In this document: one piece after another, positions 7,907 to 15,828 of the stretch
Layout of the letters: each line of letters begins with the position of its first letter
How positions within the stretch are numbered: the first letter of the stretch is position 1
NCBI GenBank assembly: GCA_024275555.1
Contig: JAJRYW010000246.1
Location: 1-18,577 of the forward strand
DNA length: 18,577 nt
Direction of reading: 5' to 3'
DNA from: Calditrichota bacterium
GTDB taxonomy: Bacteria > Calditrichota > Calditrichia > RBG-13-44-9 > J075
The notes under the pieces: generated by a model
Databases searched by the model: none
What the model was told of the DNA's origin: nothing
The model's input: the letters and a program-made list of their open reading frames with translations, nothing else
Translations under genes and position numbers: made by a program

Positions 7907-8027
7907 GTTTCAATAATCTCCCTTTTTCGGATGAAAAAAAATCTATCGGCTCCTTTTCCCGGAGACCGACAGCAACAGGCTTGTCTTCCACCAATCCGGC
8001 GCCAACAATGGCAATCGTAACCGGCAA
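7890..8027 (-). CDS. Possible 45-residue ORF between abiEii and the DinB gene
   Basis: Two bases after the toxin stop codon a TTG at 8027 opens a 45-codon frame running to 7890, overlapping the DinB start by 17 bases. A GGAGG inside the toxin's last codons sits five bases before the TTG. The product would be PVTIAIVGAGLVEDKPVAVG and then a charged tail. It matches nothing I recognise. In favour: it has a good ribosome binding site, and its end overlaps the next gene. Against: it uses a rare start codon, is short, and could be a chance open frame. A remnant of a longer gene is also possible. Confidence 0.25.
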   Translation of the reverse strand: MPVTIAIVGAGLVEDKPVAVGLREKEPIDFFSSEKGRLLKHAGNA

Positions 8028-8028
8028 C

Positions 8029-8697
8029 TCAACCTCCCCCCATCTGGCGCAACTTCTCCTCCAGCAGCCGAAAACCATTCGCCACATAGTAATCCCGCAT
8101 TTCCTTCTCCAACACCGATCCCAACTTTACCTTAAAATCATTTTCCCGGTAGCTGCTAATTTTGCCCAGGAGTAATGAGAGTTTTTCCTGATTCATACCT
8201 GGCAGCGGAATTCCTTTCCGCAACAAAAACTCTATATCATAGGCGTCCCGTATTTCGTTGCGGTTTATCAATGCCTCGATTTTATTTTTCATGCTCTGCT
8301 CCAGGGTGTGCGTTCTTAACAGAACCTGCTTATTACTAAATCGCGACCAGGCAATGCTATCCTGGAATTCGCAATCCTCCACCGCTTTACGGATCTTAAT
8401 CTTTAAACGGCGGGGATAATTCTCAGACCTGACTTCAAAGAGCAGAGAATAAAATTTATTTTGTTGGTCGGTTATTTCATAGTGAACGCTAAGAAGTTGT
8501 TGGCATTTTTCAAAATAAGGCGCAGCATCGATTTCTTTAACAAACCAGAAATCCAGGTCTGCCGAATAGCGATTTAATTCAAAACAAAGGCGCAGCATAG
8601 TTCCGCCGCCAAAAACGAGGGGCTGTAAAAGGTTTCCGCTCTTGAGGCGATCCAGCACTTCCATCTCGAAAATTTCATGTCTCTCGAAAACATTCAT
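8029..8697 (-). CDS. abiEii: AbiEii-type nucleotidyltransferase toxin
   Basis: A 222-residue member of the AbiEii/AbiGii (DUF1814) nucleotidyltransferase family, the toxin of type IV toxin-antitoxin systems that can give abortive phage infection. The DNA polymerase-beta-like signature is present: FGGGTMLRL at 29-37 and SADLDF at 45-50, with Asp47 and Asp49 as likely metal ligands. A second conserved region, LRTHTLEQSMKNKIEALINR, with RDAYDIEFLL further on, matches the family's K...L..R...RD.YD pattern. It overlaps the antitoxin gene by 23 bases, so translation is probably coupled. The ATG at 8697 has only a weak GGAA before it, consistent with coupling. The enzyme looks intact. Confidence 0.85.
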   Translation of the reverse strand: MNVFERHEIFEMEVLDRLKSGNLLQPLVFGGGTMLRLCFELNRYSADLDFWFVKEIDAAPYFEKCQQLLSVHYEITDQQNKFYSLLFEVRSENYPRRLKIKIRKAVEDCEFQDSIAWSRFSNKQVLLRTHTLEQSMKNKIEALINRNEIRDAYDIEFLLRKGIPLPGMNQEKLSLLLGKISSYRENDFKVKLGSVLEKEMRDYYVANGFRLLEEKLRQMGGG

Positions 8698-9268
8698 AGC
8701 GTTCCAAATATTTTTGGGTTTTCAATGGAAACTCTTGCGCATACTCCCGCACCAGGCGCGGGTCCAATTTGTCGAAATCTATCGCAGCGCTATCAAAATT
8801 ATAGCGTCCCAGCGAAGTCAGATACACCGCATCCAGAAATGCCTTCTCCGGGGTCGCAATGAAAACCCCTTGTTCTCTTCTAAATCCGAAATAGAGAGCC
8901 GGCTGTATCTTGGCAAAGATGAAAACACTCGTTTCCACTTCCACCTGTTTACTTCGCTTCAACCCAATCGACTCAAAATACTCCTGCTGCATCTGGGTGG
9001 TAAGCTGGTAATACTCCAGGGCGGTTACCAGGGAAATATAAGAAGGAGATTGAATCAGATTTGCTACGCCGAACTTTTGCTCCCGGTCGAGGGTTTCCCA
9101 GCGTTCCTTCAGAATATACAAATTGCGTTTGATGCGGATCAGCAGCCCCTGTTTCACATAGCGATTTGCCGTAACCCTGGCCGAGGGGAGAGCGATCCCC
9201 AATACCCGGGCAATATCTTCATGGCCAAATGTCAGTTTATTTATTTTTTGCAATTCAAAATATTTCAT
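8675..9268 (-). CDS. abiEi: AbiEi-type antitoxin / autorepressor
   Basis: A 197-residue partner of the AbiEii toxin. The first 55 residues form a winged helix-turn-helix: FGHEDIARVLGIALPSARVT, a recognition helix, then a RIKRNLYIL wing. The remainder (for example PSYISLVTALEYYQL and ATPEKAFLDAVYLTSLGRYN) matches the AbiEi C-terminal region, which in studied systems is needed for neutralisation. Known AbiEi proteins bind inverted repeats in their own promoter, and a near-palindrome lies at the predicted -10 box here. The ATG at 9268 has AGGTG six bases upstream. A GTG three codons earlier overlaps that site and is less likely. It is transcribed first, with the toxin following in overlap. Confidence 0.83.
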   Translation of the reverse strand: MKYFELQKINKLTFGHEDIARVLGIALPSARVTANRYVKQGLLIRIKRNLYILKERWETLDREQKFGVANLIQSPSYISLVTALEYYQLTTQMQQEYFESIGLKRSKQVEVETSVFIFAKIQPALYFGFRREQGVFIATPEKAFLDAVYLTSLGRYNFDSAAIDFDKLDPRLVREYAQEFPLKTQKYLERYECFRET

Positions 9269-9297
9269 CAAGCACACCTAATTAACAATTTTGCTAA

Positions 9298-9329
9298 CTA
9301 AATATACTTAGAGAATTGCAGAATGACAA
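9298..9329 (-). promoter_or_regulatory. abiE promoter with overlapping operator-like palindrome
   Basis: On the minus strand TTGTCA (9329-9324), a 17-base spacer and TATATT (9306-9301) make a good sigma-70-type promoter about 33 bases before the antitoxin ATG. The near-palindrome CTAAATATACTTAG (9298-9311, one mismatched pair) covers the -10 box. It is a natural operator for autorepression by the winged-helix antitoxin, as known for other AbiE systems. Confidence 0.6.
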
Positions 9330-9689
9330 ACCAGCTTTGGAAGAAATTGCTTGTAATCCGAATCATGAGTTGAACTTAACTTGACGCAGATTTCCGCTGA
9401 GAGAATTTTTATTTATCCTGAATTTATGATGATTCCGATATCTTTCCCCGGCTTTCTCGTTTTTCACTCACAATCGGGATGAAGGAAGGGCTTAAGCGGA
9501 CCAACTCTTTTTGTTCTTAAAAAAATTTTCAGCGTTTCTCTGTCTTCTTCCGCGTTTTTCAGCGTCAAATTTCCCATTCGTAGATTCGCATCTGTACTGA
9601 TTTTGCATATTCGGCTTAAAAGTCAGGCAAACCAACCACTCTCTTCAGCAACCATTGATTCTTTGATTCTGCATGATTAAATTCGCCCC
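9330..9689. other. Intergenic region between abiEi and recQ
   Basis: About 360 bases with no gene seen. It contains two copies of TTTTCAGCGT 30 bases apart (9526-9535, 9556-9565) in a T-rich block, and an inverted relative (GCAGATTTCCGCTGAG) near 9384. This looks like a degraded dispersed repeat. A possible recQ promoter is TTGATT (9655-9660), 16 bases, then TTAAAT (9677-9682). It would put the transcript start at or next to the recQ ATG. Confidence 0.3.
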
Positions 9690-11849
9690 ATGCCAAATCA
9701 AGCCAAAACACTACTGAAATCCGTTTTCGGATATGATGAATTTCGCCCCTTGCAGGCGGAAGTTATCGAGCATATTCTGCAACGCAACGACGCCCTGGTG
9801 GTGATGCCCACCGGCGGAGGCAAATCGCTCTGCTACCAAATCCCGGCGCTGATCTTCGAGGGGCTGACTATCGTGGTCTCCCCGCTGATCTCGCTGATGA
9901 AAGACCAGGTGGAGCAGTTGCAACAAGTGGGCGTCAGCGCCATTCTGCTGAACAGTTCCCTCTCCCCCCGGGCCTATTCGGAGAACCTGCAAAAAATTAA
10001 AAACCGGGAAGTGCGGCTGCTCTATGTCGCCCCGGAGACGTTGCTTAAACAGAACATTTTAACGCTGCTGGAATCGGTTCCGGTGGACTGCCTGACCATT
10101 GACGAAGCCCACTGCATTTCCGAGTGGGGTCACGACTTCCGCCCGGAGTACCGCCAGATTGCCCGGGTTCGCCAACGATTCCCCGGCGCAGTGTGTGTGG
10201 CCTTAACAGCGACGGCCACTCCCCGGGTGCAGGAGGACATCTGCGCCAGTCTCCATATCGAGCAGCCCAGGAAATTTATTGCCAGTTTTAACCGGGAAAA
10301 TCTCTTCCTGCGGGTAGCGGCCAAAGTGGATCCGTTTTCCCAGACGCTGGAGTTTTTGCAGCAATTCCCCAATCAATCCGGGATAATTTATTGTTTTTCC
10401 CGCAAGCAGGTGGAAATGCTGGCCGACAGCCTGGCGGCGCGCAGCTTTTCGGTGCGGCCCTACCACGCCGGGCTGGCCGATGAAGTTCGTAAACAGAACC
10501 AGGAGCTGTTTATCCGCGACGACGTGCAGATCATCGTAGCCACCATTGCCTTTGGGATGGGCATCAACAAATCCAATGTACGCTTTGTGATTCACTACGA
10601 CCTGCCCAAGAGCATCGAGTCCTACTACCAGGAGATCGGCCGGGCCGGGCGCGACGGCCTGCGCGCCGAGTGCCTGCTGCTCTTCGGCATGGGCGACACC
10701 CAGAAAATCCGCTACTTCATCGACCAGAAAGAAGACCCCCAACAGCGCCGGACAGCCTATTATCACCTGGATAAGCTGGTCGATTATGCCGAGACGGGGC
10801 AATGCCGGCGTATTCCGCTGATCCGCTATTTCGGGGAAGATTACCAGGCGACCGAGTGCGAAATGTGCGACAACTGCACCCAGGAGAAACAGGAACAGAT
10901 CGATTTGACCATTGCCGCACAGAAGTTTTTTTCCTGTATTTACCGCACCGGGCAACTGTTCGGCAGCGGCCATATCATCGATGTGCTGCGCGGCTCGGAA
11001 GCGCAGAAAGTGATCCAGCATGGACATCACAATTTATCGACCTACGGCATTGGGCTGGAGTATTCCAAAAAGCAGTGGGCGCACCTGGCCCGCCAGTTTG
11101 TGCGGCAGGGCTATCTCAGCAAAGACCCCCAGTACGGGAGCCTGAAGCTGAATGAAAAATCGCGCCTGGTGCTGGGCGGAAAAGAGAAATTCTACGGGAC
11201 CCTGCAGGAAGATGTACAACACCGCCGCAGCGCGGCCCCGGAAACGTACGACTCCGCTCTGTTCGAGCTGCTGCGCCGGGAACGCAAACGCCTGGCCGAT
11301 TTGGCCAATACACCGCCGTACGTCATTTTCTCGGACAAGACCCTCAGCGAGATGGCCGCTTACTTCCCGCAATCGGAACAAAGCCTGACCGCCATCCACG
11401 GGGTGGGAGCGGCAAAACTGGAAAAATACGGAGAATCCTTTTTGGCGATTATCCGCGACTATTGTTCCCGGAAGGGGATTGCAGAGCGGCCCAAATCCGG
11501 GCCAGCTGCGTTTCCGCAGCCGAGGCGGCGGGTGAAGGGGTTGTCGCGCACCGTTCAAATTGGAGAGGCCTTCAATAGCGGCCGCTCTATTCCGGAACTG
11601 ATGCAGGAGCACGGGATCAAACTGTCAACCCTGCTCAGCCATCTTTACAAATTTCTCCAGGACGGCCGTCCCCTGCGCAACGGCGATTTTTTATCCCACT
11701 CCCGGCTCTCCCCGGAACAACAGCGCCGGGTGTTGCAGGTTTTCGAGCAACTGGGCGCCGAGCGGCTCCGCCCGGTCTTTGACGCCTTCGACGGCAAAAT
11801 CGCTTACGATGAATTACACCTGCTGCGGCTGCATTTTTTAAGCCGGTAG
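9690..11849 (+). CDS. recQ: ATP-dependent DNA helicase RecQ
   Basis: A 719-residue 3'-5' DNA helicase of recombination and repair. Motifs in order: FRPLQAEVIEHIL (Q/motif 0), Walker A MPTGGGKS (39-46), SPLISLMKDQV (Ia), Walker B DEAH (138-141) followed by CISEWGHDFRPEY, the TATAT motif III, GIIYCFSRKQVE (IV), VATIAFGMGINKSNVRFVIH (V) and QEIGRAGRDG (VI). A zinc site follows (Cys372, Cys390, Cys393, Cys396), then the RQC winged helix, an HRDC domain at about 520-597 and a C-terminal helix-turn-helix (about 613-719, HTH_40-like). The length is somewhat larger than E. coli RecQ because of this tail. No Shine-Dalgarno site is visible before the ATG. The gene is intact and stands alone. Confidence 0.95.
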   Translation: MPNQAKTLLKSVFGYDEFRPLQAEVIEHILQRNDALVVMPTGGGKSLCYQIPALIFEGLTIVVSPLISLMKDQVEQLQQVGVSAILLNSSLSPRAYSENLQKIKNREVRLLYVAPETLLKQNILTLLESVPVDCLTIDEAHCISEWGHDFRPEYRQIARVRQRFPGAVCVALTATATPRVQEDICASLHIEQPRKFIASFNRENLFLRVAAKVDPFSQTLEFLQQFPNQSGIIYCFSRKQVEMLADSLAARSFSVRPYHAGLADEVRKQNQELFIRDDVQIIVATIAFGMGINKSNVRFVIHYDLPKSIESYYQEIGRAGRDGLRAECLLLFGMGDTQKIRYFIDQKEDPQQRRTAYYHLDKLVDYAETGQCRRIPLIRYFGEDYQATECEMCDNCTQEKQEQIDLTIAAQKFFSCIYRTGQLFGSGHIIDVLRGSEAQKVIQHGHHNLSTYGIGLEYSKKQWAHLARQFVRQGYLSKDPQYGSLKLNEKSRLVLGGKEKFYGTLQEDVQHRRSAAPETYDSALFELLRRERKRLADLANTPPYVIFSDKTLSEMAAYFPQSEQSLTAIHGVGAAKLEKYGESFLAIIRDYCSRKGIAERPKSGPAAFPQPRRRVKGLSRTVQIGEAFNSGRSIPELMQEHGIKLSTLLSHLYKFLQDGRPLRNGDFLSHSRLSPEQQRRVLQVFEQLGAERLRPVFDAFDGKIAYDELHLLRLHFLSR

Positions 11850-12140
11850 GGGCGCACCTTCCCCCCAGACGCTCATAACTCGACGGGTAGGCCCCGAAAA
11901 ACCGGAAGGCAAACACAGGCTCAGAATCATTTAATGCTCGTTTTGTCATTGCCCCGCTGATATTGGTTTTTTTCAAAGAGCCAAAATGCGACCGGGAAAA
12001 TTCTCCATAGAGCCGGTCTATCCCACCGGAGTCCTTCGGGCAGACTCGCTTATCCCACCGGAGTGAACCCATCTTCGAACTGATTCACATCTTAACCAAA
12101 ACAGGCATACCGGTAAATTGTCTTAAATTTTTAAAAAAAA
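11850..12140. other. Intergenic region with a 14-bp direct repeat
   Basis: About 290 bases between the convergent recQ and TonB-receptor genes. TATCCCACCGGAGT occurs at 12019-12032 and 12051-12064, a 32-base period, with a short GTCCTTCGGGCAGACTC palindrome-like spacer between. No convincing gene is seen. An open frame on the minus strand here is mostly a shadow of recQ. Confidence 0.4.
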
Positions 12141-12165
12141 GCCCCGCAAGATAAACCTGCGGGGC
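12133..12165 (-). terminator. Rho-independent terminator of the TonB-receptor gene
   Basis: GCCCCGCA (12141-12148), a 9-base loop and TGCGGGGC (12158-12165) form a perfect 8-bp GC-rich stem. On the minus strand it is followed by eight T (12140-12133). It lies 24 bases after the receptor stop codon. On the plus strand the stem is followed by TTATG only, so it works mainly for the minus-strand gene. Confidence 0.88.
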
Positions 12166-12188
12166 TTATGGGGAGGGGGGGGGTAAAA

Positions 12189-15071
12189 TTATAAACTAAA
12201 GGATGTGCGCATGTAATAGAAACCGCCATTCATCCCGTATTGGGTCACACGGCGACTAAAGATAAAGCGGGCGTCGCTAAAATTGCTAACCTTGCGATGC
12301 GGGTCCGGAAATGTATTCAGGAGGTTGTTCGCGCCGATGCTAAAGCGCAACCCCTTCATAATTTCATAGGACAGGTCCAGGTCGATCAGCACTTTTGCGC
12401 CAAACACTTCGTCGTTGTCGGTGTTGGTGGGACGATAATAAATCTTGCCGTAATAATTCCCACGCAGGGTTCCGCTAAAGCGATTCAGCGCATAACGGAC
12501 GCTTGCCGTTCCTTTGGAGCGCGGCAAGGCGGTTTCCAGGCGATTGCGTTCTTCGCGGTTAAACAGGGTGGTGCGCACCGCTTCCAGATCGCCGCCGGCA
12601 AAGATATTGGCCATTTCCGTCGGCACATTGGTAGTATCCACCTCTGTTTTGGTTAAGTTGAAAGAAGCCGTGAAAGTCACCTGGGCTTCCCCCATTCTGG
12701 CATTATAGGCAGTGACAATGTCCAACCCGCGGGTTTTAGTGTCCACCGCGTTGGCAAAGAATTGCGCCTGGTTTACGCCTGCTTTTTCAAACGGCCGCAG
12801 AATTTCAGCAACGATGGGATCGGAATTGGAAAAGCGGCTGGTCAGCACAATACGGTCGTCAATATTAATTTGATAGAGGTCCGCAGTGACCGACAGGTTC
12901 TGAGTCGGGCGGGCGGTAAACCCGGCGCTGAAGTTAATCGAGGTTTCTTCCTTCAGATCCGGAATACCGAATGCGCGGGTGACCGGGTCTTTATTGCTGG
13001 CGCTCAATACGCGAGCCGGCACCAGGTTGTTGTCTTGATCAAAAACAAACTGGATACTGACATTATTGAACCAGAGCTGATGCAGGGAGGGCGCCCGGAA
13101 ACCGGTGCTGACTGCCCCGCGAAAAGAGATCTGATCGTTGGCTTTGAAACGCGCCGCCAATTTACCAATGGCAGTGCTTCCAAAGTCGCTATAGTCTTCA
13201 AAACGACCGGCCGCGCTTACCAGCACCTGCTCGTTCAGATCACTTTCCAGTTCCGCATAGAGACCAATACTGTTCCGGTAGCGGTTCACTTCGTTGGAAG
13301 GCTGAAAACCGGCAAATACCTGGGAGCCCGGGTTTTTGGGACTGCCGGAAGAGGTCGTATCAAAATCCACGCCGGGGATATCCCCGCCATTGCCCAGGGA
13401 ATAGGATTCGAATTGTCCCGCGTCGATGCGATAGTTCTCTACGCGCACTTCCGCACCAAGGGCCAGGGAGAGCGATTTCACGGCGCCGTCGGTGTCGATG
13501 TTGCGAAGCAGATCGATATTCCCGGTGCTCTGGCGAAACTCCAGGGTGCCGGCGTCGAAGGTGCGGGGGCTGGAGGTGCCGATCGAGGCGTTCATCGAGT
13601 TTTCGATGTTAAAAGTAAGCGCATTGCCGCCCCGGGTAATACTTCCATCGATAATCCATCCCTTATGCAGCCCTTTTAAACCCAGCGTCCAGGCGTCATC
13701 CCTAATCTTGGTATGAATTTCCGGCAGGAACCCATTGGGATAAACATCCAGATGGACGCGCGCTTCCTGTTTCGGCAAACGATAGAAACCGGTAGCCAGG
13801 CCGTCCCGGAAAGTCAAACCGCCAAAAGCATAAAACTCGCCGTGGCCGCCCAGGGGCACAGAACTGTTAAAGAAAATCGAAGCGACCCGGGCTTGCCCTT
13901 GACCGGTTCTCATGGAAACATCTTTGCGGGTCAGGCCGCGGGAGACTAACTCTTCGTCATCCGGCAGATAGGTGCGCTCTTTTCCGTCGCGGAATATGGT
14001 GCCGCCCTGGCCGTCGTCGGTATAGACGGTACCCGTCCAGGGACCGGAGCGATTGGTGCGGCCGCGGTCCAGGTACTCGGCGCTGACATTGATATATCCG
14101 TTATCGCCAATTTGAAAACCATAGTTGGCGTCCAGGGTGTAGGTCTCGCCGTCAACATCGTCAAACGAAACGGTGGAAAGCCCTTTTGCTTCCTGAATCT
14201 CCGGCGACAAACTCACATCTTTCTTTAACAAATTATTGGCGCCCACGGTGCTATTCACACGCAGCTTGCCGGTCTGCTTCTTTAATACGATGTTGATCAC
14301 CCCGGCAATGGCGTCGGAGCCGTACTGCGCCGCCGCGCCGTCCCGCAGCACCTCGATGCGCTCGATCGACGATTTGGGAATCGCGTTCAAGTCCACCCCA
14401 ACCGTTCCGCGTCCGAAGGTTCCGTTAACGTGAACCAGGGCGCTGGTATGGCGACGTTTTCCATTAATTAACACCAACACCTGGTCCGGTCCTAAACCGC
14501 GCAAACTGGCCGGGTTGATGTGGTCGGTGCCGTCGGAAATGGTCTGGTGTGAGGCATTGTAAGACGGGATCAAATCGCGCAGGATTTGATTGACCTCGTA
14601 CTGGGGAGATTCCCGAACCGAGATTTCGTCAACCACATCGACCGGAACAGGGGTTTCTACGGCGGTTCGTTGGGTACGGGAACCGATGATAATCACCGTT
14701 TCGCCAAAAGCGGAAACCGCCTCGGAAAGCTGTAAATTGACAGTAACCGTTTCGCCGGAAGCAACCACAACTTCTTTTTCCACAACGCCATAACCGACAT
14801 AAGAAGCTCTCAGAATATACTTGCCCGGATCGGCTTTAAAACTGTACACTCCATCCAGGTCGGTGCTTCCCCCTTGAAACGTGCCGACCAGCACCACATT
14901 GGCGCCGGGAAGCGGGTCGCCCGTCTCGGCGCTGGTAATTTGTCCCCTCACCGTACCTTTCTCTTGCGCTGCCAGCGCAAAACTAAAAAACAATAAAAAC
15001 AATACAGCCAGCCGCCCAAAATTCTTGTTGCAGGAACGGCTAATTAAAGAAAATCGAGTAAAAGTTGCCAT
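12189..15071 (-). CDS. TonB-dependent outer-membrane receptor
   Basis: A 960-residue receptor for energised uptake of a substrate across the outer membrane, powered by TonB-ExbBD. Residues 1-35 are a signal peptide (hydrophobic LAVLFLLFFSFALAA). About 40-115 is a carboxypeptidase-regulatory-like beta domain (VRGQITSAETGDPLPGANVV, then DGVYSFKADPGKY and RASYVGY). The plug follows, with VLVLINGKRRHTSALVHVNG, VDLNAIPKSSIERIEVLRDG and AAAQYGSDAIAGVINIVLKK. The rest is the beta barrel, including FRGAVSTGFRAPSLHQLWFN and a C-terminal aromatic strand ending RTSFSL. The substrate is not shown: no SusD partner is adjacent, so it is not a typical SusC pair. AAGGAG lies nine bases before the ATG. A promoter is seen at 15252-15280. 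Confidence 0.93.
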   Translation of the reverse strand: MATFTRFSLISRSCNKNFGRLAVLFLLFFSFALAAQEKGTVRGQITSAETGDPLPGANVVLVGTFQGGSTDLDGVYSFKADPGKYILRASYVGYGVVEKEVVVASGETVTVNLQLSEAVSAFGETVIIIGSRTQRTAVETPVPVDVVDEISVRESPQYEVNQILRDLIPSYNASHQTISDGTDHINPASLRGLGPDQVLVLINGKRRHTSALVHVNGTFGRGTVGVDLNAIPKSSIERIEVLRDGAAAQYGSDAIAGVINIVLKKQTGKLRVNSTVGANNLLKKDVSLSPEIQEAKGLSTVSFDDVDGETYTLDANYGFQIGDNGYINVSAEYLDRGRTNRSGPWTGTVYTDDGQGGTIFRDGKERTYLPDDEELVSRGLTRKDVSMRTGQGQARVASIFFNSSVPLGGHGEFYAFGGLTFRDGLATGFYRLPKQEARVHLDVYPNGFLPEIHTKIRDDAWTLGLKGLHKGWIIDGSITRGGNALTFNIENSMNASIGTSSPRTFDAGTLEFRQSTGNIDLLRNIDTDGAVKSLSLALGAEVRVENYRIDAGQFESYSLGNGGDIPGVDFDTTSSGSPKNPGSQVFAGFQPSNEVNRYRNSIGLYAELESDLNEQVLVSAAGRFEDYSDFGSTAIGKLAARFKANDQISFRGAVSTGFRAPSLHQLWFNNVSIQFVFDQDNNLVPARVLSASNKDPVTRAFGIPDLKEETSINFSAGFTARPTQNLSVTADLYQINIDDRIVLTSRFSNSDPIVAEILRPFEKAGVNQAQFFANAVDTKTRGLDIVTAYNARMGEAQVTFTASFNLTKTEVDTTNVPTEMANIFAGGDLEAVRTTLFNREERNRLETALPRSKGTASVRYALNRFSGTLRGNYYGKIYYRPTNTDNDEVFGAKVLIDLDLSYEIMKGLRFSIGANNLLNTFPDPHRKVSNFSDARFIFSRRVTQYGMNGGFYYMRTSFSL

Positions 15072-15251
15072 AGGCCTTACTCCTTCCGTTATTGTGAATG
15101 AGAAACTAATTAACCTGACAATATAATATATTTATCTTTCAATAAATCCCCGGGGCCCAATTGCAACTAATATAAGCGGCAAATGGGTTCGTAATTCAGA
15201 AAAGCTGCTTTGAGGGTAGGCTTATTCAGGGCTACCTATATTATGACAGTG

Positions 15252-15280
15252 ATTATACAAAAAATTTAGATAACCTGCAA
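15252..15280 (-). promoter_or_regulatory. Sigma-70-type promoter for the TonB-receptor gene
   Basis: On the minus strand TTGCAG (15280-15275), a 17-base spacer and a perfect TATAAT (15257-15252) are present. A start near 15245 would give a leader of about 170 bases before the receptor ATG at 15071. No riboswitch motif that I recognise lies in this leader. Confidence 0.65.
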
Positions 15281-15289
15281 GGGGTCTGC

Positions 15290-15781
15290 CCAAATTAAAT
15301 GATTCTAATTTTTTTGATGTTATCAATCTTACAAAACCAGGCATTCCACATACCCTAACTGGGGAGATCATTTCCCGCTTTTTTGCCGGATATCCGCTTG
15401 TTTTTCACAGGGATATGTTAGGGTGATGGGCCTATTCCCCAATGGGGTGGTAAAGCGATCCGGGTTTGATGCTCAGACGCGAACTGCCATCCCGAACAGC
15501 AAAAGTGTGCAACGCTTAATGAGAGGTTTCCCGCAAAAATCCGTTTAATCAGCAGGATTCTGCATCAAAACAACCTCAACAGATGATCGGCATGATTAGG
15601 CGCTTAGGACGGCAAATCGACTCCCGGCCGGGATGGTCGATTTTAAAAATGATTTCCTATTTACCAAATTACTCGCAAATCAGCGGCGCCGGAAAAAGCA
15701 TCGGGCCTTCTCAGGCGTTTTCTGACATTTTTGGGCAGGATATGTAAATTTAGTTTTTAGAAATCACCTGTTTGGCTCCCT
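15290..15781. other. Long intergenic stretch with inverted repeats upstream of the TonB-receptor promoter
   Basis: About 490 bases without a supported gene. ACCCTAAC (15352-15359) and GTTAGGGT (15417-15424) are perfect 8-bp inverted repeats enclosing GGGAGATCATTTCCC (about 15362-15376) and the 10-bp palindrome CGGATATCCG (15387-15396). CCCCAATGGGG follows near 15437. It may be a regulatory or structured region, or repeat remnants. Confidence 0.3.
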
Positions 15782-15823
15782 GCCTGCGCAGACAGGCGGA
15801 TTATCCGGGCGATGGAGCGCCCG
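15782..15823 (-). terminator. Two stem-loops after the FAD-subunit gene
   Basis: CGGGCG (15806-15811), a 6-base loop and CGCCCG (15818-15823) lie five bases after the stop codon. A second stem, GCCTG (15782-15786) with CAGGC (15793-15797), follows. Neither is followed by a T tract, so these could be a rho-independent-like terminator, an mRNA 3' end, or a dispersed GC repeat. Confidence 0.4.
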
Positions 15824-15828
15824 TCTGT

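Noticed and set aside
7481..8020. A 179-codon open frame on the plus strand
   Set aside because: It is antisense to the DinB-family gene, which has the conserved histidines. No coding evidence on the plus strand.
10203..11030. A 275-codon open frame on the minus strand
   Set aside because: It is antisense to recQ across its helicase motifs. The product is a composition artefact of codon use on the opposite strand.
11635..12072. A 145-codon minus-strand frame reaching beyond the end of recQ
   Set aside because: Half of it is the recQ shadow. The rest is translated intergenic repeat sequence with no family resemblance or ribosome binding site.
12762..13679. A 305-codon open frame on the plus strand
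   Set aside because: It is antisense to the TonB receptor, which shows signal peptide, plug and barrel motifs throughout. It has no ribosome binding site and no recognisable domain.
15072..15245. Cobalamin or TPP riboswitch in the TonB-receptor leader
   Set aside because: I looked for the usual conserved boxes on the minus strand and did not see them. The leader is AT-rich with no clear stem before the start codon.
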